From contig NZ_VCYI01000003.1 in the NCBI RefSeq assembly GCF_030464365.1, positions 1-64,000 of the forward strand: a stretch of 64,000 nucleotides of DNA, read 5' to 3'. The DNA is from Methanoculleus methanifontis (GTDB lineage: Archaea > Halobacteriota > Methanomicrobia > Methanomicrobiales > Methanoculleaceae). Positions within the stretch are counted from its first letter, which is position 1. The number at the start of each line of letters is the position of its first letter. Under the pieces are notes generated by a model that saw nothing but the letters and a program-made list of their open reading frames with translations, did not search any database and was not told the origin of the DNA. The position numbers and the translations under genes were made by a program. This document shows, one piece after another, positions 60,239-64,000 of this stretch.

Positions 60239-61221
60239 GCAGAGAACCTCACGGTATCGTTCTTCCGGCACCGGATCGTGTACCCGAAGGTTGAAAGGAG
60301 AGAGCCTGCGGTCTCTGCGTGCATCGAGAGGGTATGAGTGCTGTACTCCCCCCCGTAGAGGGCGAGGTAGACGAGGAGCTGGTCGGCGAGGTGGACGTCG
60401 ACCGTGCCGGGGCTGCGGCATTCTTCAGCGAGGGCCCGCGCCGCCGCCCGGCCCACCTCTTCGGCGGGAAGCCCCCGCCTCCCGAGCGCGACGGCGCCCT
60501 TTGCGCCGTTCCACGCCGTGACCGAACTCCCGACGCTTGTCCCGCCTTCGCGGGGGTCGAGGTCGGCGGTGCAGGGGAGCCCGAGTTCCCGGTTCAGGAG
60601 ATCGCGCGCGGCCGTCGCCTGGCGCTCCACGACGTGCGTCGGAAGGCCGGCCGAGCAGGACACGATTCCGCAGTCTTCCTCCTCTCCCTCCGGGATCGCG
60701 ATCGGGTCCAGGCGGGCCGGTTCCACCCGGACGTGTACCCGCCCTCCTCCCCGGGGGTAATACCCCCTTTCGAGCACCGTGATCTCGATCAAGGCACCAG
60801 CGCGGCGGAGCACCGGCGCGAAGACGTGCTCCAGGTAATCGATGGTTGGGCTCCACAGCACCTCGGTTCCACCCGAGACCTTGATGCTCCCGCCGGCGGC
60901 GAGGGCGACCGGGAGCCATGCCTGGACGATCAGGGGTATGCTCCCGGCGGTGCCGGGATCGATCGCGAGGTCTCTTTGCCGGATCCGGCCGGGGGTAAAC
61001 GAGATCTCCCGGCTCCCTGGCGTTAGACCCGTGCATTCCGCGTCGCAGGTCCCGGCGACCGCCCGGACGGCAGCGACGTGCTGGGGGGCAAGCCCGGGGT
61101 TCTTCCGGTTCTGCCGGATCCTCGTCACGGTGACCGGTTCGGTGGAGATCGCCGATAGAGCGACCGCCAGGCGGAGGATCTGCCCGCCCCCCTCGAGGTG
61201 TGATCCATCAACGGTGAGCAT
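60235..61221 (-). CDS. rtcA: RNA 3'-terminal phosphate cyclase
   Basis: 328 aa. HLEGGGQILRLAVALSAIS and the histidine loop STHTLSMHAETAG near the end contain the active-site His. It converts RNA 3'-phosphate to a 2',3'-cyclic phosphate with ATP. The start at 61221 overlaps prs by 14 bp; the longer frame is unsupported. Confidence 0.93.
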   Translation of the reverse strand: MLTVDGSHLEGGGQILRLAVALSAISTEPVTVTRIRQNRKNPGLAPQHVAAVRAVAGTCDAECTGLTPGSREISFTPGRIRQRDLAIDPGTAGSIPLIVQAWLPVALAAGGSIKVSGGTEVLWSPTIDYLEHVFAPVLRRAGALIEITVLERGYYPRGGGRVHVRVEPARLDPIAIPEGEEEDCGIVSCSAGLPTHVVERQATAARDLLNRELGLPCTADLDPREGGTSVGSSVTAWNGAKGAVALGRRGLPAEEVGRAAARALAEECRSPGTVDVHLADQLLVYLALYGGEYSTHTLSMHAETAGSLLSTFGYTIRCRKNDTVRFSA

Positions 61222-62065
61222 CTTCCCTGATCGCGGTGACGATAGCGCTTGCAGCCGATATGAAACTTGAGGCGTTCTCGTAGGTGTCACTGGAGACGAC
61301 CGAAGAGACTCCCGCCGCCCGCAGGCGGGTGTAAGCGCCACTCGTGAGCACCCCGTGGACGCAGGCAGCGTGGATGGACGCGGCCCCCTGCTCCCGGAGC
61401 ATGCAGGCGGCGGTTGCGAGGGTTCCCCCGGTGGATATGATATCGTCCACGATCACGACGTCCCGTCCGGCGGCATCGATGGTCTTCGGGGCGATCCTGA
61501 CCTCCTCTCCCGAGAGCCGGGTCTTTTCGAGGTGGTCGCAGTCCCACCCGCCGACCGCCGCGACGTCCGAAGCGAAGTCGATCGCGCCCTCGTCCGGGGC
61601 GAGAACCAGGGGTTTTTTCAGGCGCAGGTCGCCGATGTACCCCCCGACGGCCGGGGCGATGGTGACGTTCTTCGCCGGGACGCCGAAGTGGCTCAGTACA
61701 CCCGGATCGTGGATGTTGACGACGTAGACTCGCTCGACGCCGGCCGAGAGGGCCCGTGCGACCGCCCGGGCGCTTATCGGTTCGCCCGGGGAGAAGCGCT
61801 TGTCCTGCCGCGAGTAGCCGAGATACGGAACCACCAGCGTGTTTCTCGATTGATCGGCGGCATCGATCGCGAGAAGGGTCTGCATGAACATATCGTTGTC
61901 TACGATGCTGCTGACGATCAGGGTCTCGTCGTCCAGTTCTCTACACTTAAGATACAGTTCCCCGTCGGGAAATCTGGTAAATTTTGTCTCGACCAGTGGG
62001 GTCCCCAGTTTTTCGGCAACGCGGGCTGCGAGAACCTGGGACCGTTCCGTGCTGATTATTCTCAT
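61208..62065 (-). CDS. prs: Ribose-phosphate pyrophosphokinase
   Basis: 285 aa, archaeal length. FPDGELYLK, LGYSRQDKRF and the PRPP loop VVIVDDIISTGGTLA define PRPP synthase. It supplies PRPP to hisG, purF and the PRTase downstream. The ATG follows AAAGGTGATCC; the promoter overlaps that of lonB. Confidence 0.94.
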   Translation of the reverse strand: MRIISTERSQVLAARVAEKLGTPLVETKFTRFPDGELYLKCRELDDETLIVSSIVDNDMFMQTLLAIDAADQSRNTLVVPYLGYSRQDKRFSPGEPISARAVARALSAGVERVYVVNIHDPGVLSHFGVPAKNVTIAPAVGGYIGDLRLKKPLVLAPDEGAIDFASDVAAVGGWDCDHLEKTRLSGEEVRIAPKTIDAAGRDVVIVDDIISTGGTLATAACMLREQGAASIHAACVHGVLTSGAYTRLRAAGVSSVVSSDTYENASSFISAASAIVTAIREDAHR

Positions 62066-62107
62066 GGATCACCTTTGCTAGAAAGTATTTGAACGAGGAT
62101 GAATAAA

Positions 62108-62116
62108 TTATATAAG
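62108..62116 (+). promoter_or_regulatory. TATA box of lonB
   Basis: TTATATAAG, 31-39 bp before the ATG, overlapping the A/T-rich promoter of divergent prs. Confidence 0.65.
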
Positions 62117-62146
62117 TACCAGCGCAGCAAAGAGGTAAACTCGACG

Positions 62147-64000
62147 ATGGATTCGACGCCAACAAAAGAAATCCCCAACATAGATCTCACGAATGACGAA
62201 CTGGAGGAGACTGAAGTCTTTTCCGGTCTTGAGATGAGCGCATCGTCGGATATCGACGTACCCTCGAATCTCATCGACCAGGTCATCGGCCAGGAGCACG
62301 CCGTCGAGGTGATCCGGAAGGCCGCCGTCCAAAGCAGGCACGTGATGATGATCGGCACCCCCGGAACCGGCAAATCGATGCTGGCGAAGGCAATGGCCGA
62401 GCTCCTCCCGAAAGAGGAACTGCAGGACATTCTGGTCTACCCGAACCCGGAGGATAACAATAATCCCATCATCAGGACCGTCCCTGCCGGCCGCGGGAAG
62501 CAGATCGTCAACGCCCACAAGGTGGAGGCACGGAAGAAGATCCAGATGCGGAGCACCCTCGTCATGCTCCTCATCATCGGTATCATCGGCTACGCGATCA
62601 TCACCTACCAGTGGCTGATGGGCATCGTCGCCGCCGCGTTCGTCTTCATAGCACTGAAGTATTCGATGCCCCGCGAGGAGGCGATGGTCCCAAAGCTCCT
62701 GATATCCCACGACACGAACACCATGGCGCCCTTTATCGACGGCACCGGTTCGCACGCGGGCGCCCTGCTCGGTGACGTCCGGCACGACCCCTTCCAGAGC
62801 GGCGGGCTTGAGACGCCTTCCCACGACCGTGTCGAGGGAGGGGCCATCCACCGTGCGCACGGGGGGGTGCTCTTCATCGACGAGATCAACACCCTCACCC
62901 CCCACTCCCAGCAGAACCTGCTGACCGCGCTCCAGGAGGGCACCTTCCCGATCACCGGACAGAGCGAGCGCTCGAGCGGCGCGATGGTTCGGACGGAGCC
63001 GGTTCCCTGCCGCTTCGTGATGATCGCGGCAGGCAACCTCGACGCCATCCAGGGGATGCACCCGGCGCTCCGGTCGCGTATCCGGGGCTACGGCTACGAG
63101 GTCTACATGCGCGAGACGATGGAGGACACCCCGGAGAACCGGAAGAAGTTCCTCCGGTTCATCGCGCAGGAGGTCAAGAACGACGGGAAGATCCCCCACT
63201 TCGACCGCGCGGCCATGCTCGAGGTGCTCCGCGAAGCCCGGCGCCGCTCGAACCGGAAGGGCCACCTGACCCTGAAACTCCGTGACATGGGCGGGCTCAT
63301 CCGGGTGGCGGGCGACCTCGCCCGGCAGGAAGGTGCAGAGTTCACCACGGCAAAGCACGTCCTTGCCGCAAAATCGGCCTCCCGCTCGATCGAGGACCAG
63401 ATCTCCGACGAGTACATCCGGCGGAGCCGCGACTACGACATCACCGTCGTCGAGGGCACCCGGGTGGGCCGGGTGAACGGGCTTGCGGTGATGGGGAGCG
63501 ACTCCGGTTCGGTGCTCCCGGTGATGGCCGAGGTGACCCCGAGCCTGGGAGCGGCCGGCACGGTCATCGCGACCGGTATGCTGAAGGATATCGCAAAAGA
63601 GTCGATAACGAACGTCAGCGCCCTCATCAAGAAGTTCACCGGCAAGGACATCAAGAACATGGACGTCCACGTCCAGTTCATCGGCACCTACGGCGGTGTC
63701 GAGGGTGATTCGGCCTCCGTGACCGTGGCGACAGCGGTGATCAGCGCCATCGAGAACATCCCGGTGCGCCAGGACGTCGCGATGACGGGTTCGCTCTCGG
63801 TCCGGGGCGACGTTCTCCCCATCGGCGGCGTTACCTACAAGATCGAGGCGGCGGCAAAAGCCGGGATCAAGAAGGTGATCATCCCGCGGTCGAACCTCGA
63901 AGATGTCCTCATCGAGGATCGTTACCGCGCGATGATCGAGGTGGTGCCGGTCGACCACATCGAGGAGGTTCTCCAGAACGCGCTCGTCCCCGAGAACCGT
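62147..64000 (+). CDS. lonB: Membrane-bound ATP-dependent protease LonB (3' end cut by window)
   Basis: 618 codons visible; the gene runs past the window end. The AAA+ domain has Walker A GTPGTGKS (about 70-77) and [12 protein letters not shown]. Two membrane helices are inserted after Walker A (about 130-168), the hallmark of archaeal LonB. The catalytic dyad is Ser522 (GDSAS) and Lys565 (TYKIEAA). It degrades unfolded and regulatory proteins at the membrane. RBS GAGGT is 10 bases before the ATG. Confidence 0.96.
   Translation, partial: MDSTPTKEIPNIDLTNDELEETEVFSGLEMSASSDIDVPSNLIDQVIGQEHAVEVIRKAAVQSRHVMMIGTPGTGKSMLAKAMAELLPKEELQDILVYPNPEDNNNPIIRTVPAGRGKQIVNAHKVEARKKIQMRSTLVMLLIIGIIGYAIITYQWLMGIVAAAFVFIALKYSMPREEAMVPKLLISHDTNTMAPFIDGTGSHAGALLGDVRHDPFQSGGLETPSHDRVEGGAIHRAHGGVLFIDEINTLTPHSQQNLLTALQEGTFPITGQSERSSGAMVRTEPVPCRFVMIAAGNLDAIQGMHPALRSRIRGYGYEVYMRETMEDTPENRKKFLRFIAQEVKNDGKIPHFDRAAMLEVLREARRRSNRKGHLTLKLRDMGGLIRVAGDLARQEGAEFTTAKHVLAAKSASRSIEDQISDEYIRRSRDYDITVVEGTRVGRVNGLAVMGSDSGSVLPVMAEVTPSLGAAGTVIATGMLKDIAKESITNVSALIKKFTGKDIKNMDVHVQFIGTYGGVEGDSASVTVATAVISAIENIPVRQDVAMTGSLSVRGDVLPIGGVTYKIEAAAKAGIKKVIIPRSNLEDVLIEDRYRAMIEVVPVDHIEEVLQNALVPENR

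Noticed and set aside
62108-63958. 616-aa minus-strand frame opposite lonB
   Set aside because: Shadow of LonB, whose Walker and protease motifs are intact on the plus strand.

Overview
The window looks like about 64 kb of chromosome from a hydrogenotrophic methanogen of the order Methanomicrobiales. It is most like Methanoculleus, judged by overall gene content and the high-GC coding style; this is inference, as no database was searched. Diagnostic genes are methenyl-H4MPT cyclohydrolase (mch), an FmdE-family protein, the CoM/CoB-dependent thiol:fumarate reductase (tfrAB), an HdrD-like Fe-S protein, archaeal SepF, LonB, a thermosome subunit, Lsm, L37e, Nob1, an archaeal initiator tRNA and many archaeal TATA boxes.

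Layout. 1-449: tandem array of a 47-bp two-hairpin repeat. 450-4143 (-): operon for a pilin-like or secreted cell-surface assembly plus a lipoprotein. 4377-13332: mostly core metabolism (fmdE, hisG, DUF1015, rimI, tfrBA, lysC-purM). 13360-14103: a nested non-coding mobile element. 14185-20747: DUF362 ferredoxin, iron-sulfur flavoprotein, PCD, thioredoxin, initiator tRNA, lsm-rpl37e-purF, PUA protein, sepF-zpr1. 21332-30394 (-): a signalling operon (double CheW, MCP, CheA-REC hybrid, two histidine-kinase-type proteins, GNAT). 30458-40665: DUF4097 lipoprotein, a second mobile element, DrrAB-type exporter, small membrane proteins, arginine deiminase and carbamate kinase, two MFS transporters. 40753-46830: HerA-like ATPase, duplicated rubredoxins, a deformylase-like protein, molybdate/tungstate ABC operon containing a TrmO-like gene. 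46997-49927: thiamin salvage/synthesis genes and mch. 49928-50936: a 1-kb gene-free island of nested repeats. 50937-53299 (-): redox operon of HdrD-like protein, two PPOX-fold flavoproteins and a ferredoxin. 53627-64000: Mrp ATPase, PAS/GAF sensor, tRNA-Ser, ubiquitin-like protein, thermosome, the prs-rtcA-nob1-gfcR operon and lonB, which is cut by the window end.

The most unusual content is non-coding. Intergenic islands at about 1-319, 13360-14103, 15918-16140, 21064-21310, 31358-31650 and 49935-50830 are built of short palindromes with 3-4 nt loops. Two islands are bounded by IS6-like inverted ends (GGCTYTGTTGAAA type) with about 8-bp target duplications, one of them perfect. Inside them, and in the 50-kb island, sits a second element class with TATCGCCAC inverted ends that has itself been expanded by hairpin modules. 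This reads as a layered system of non-autonomous elements and palindrome arrays. No transposase gene was recognised in the window.
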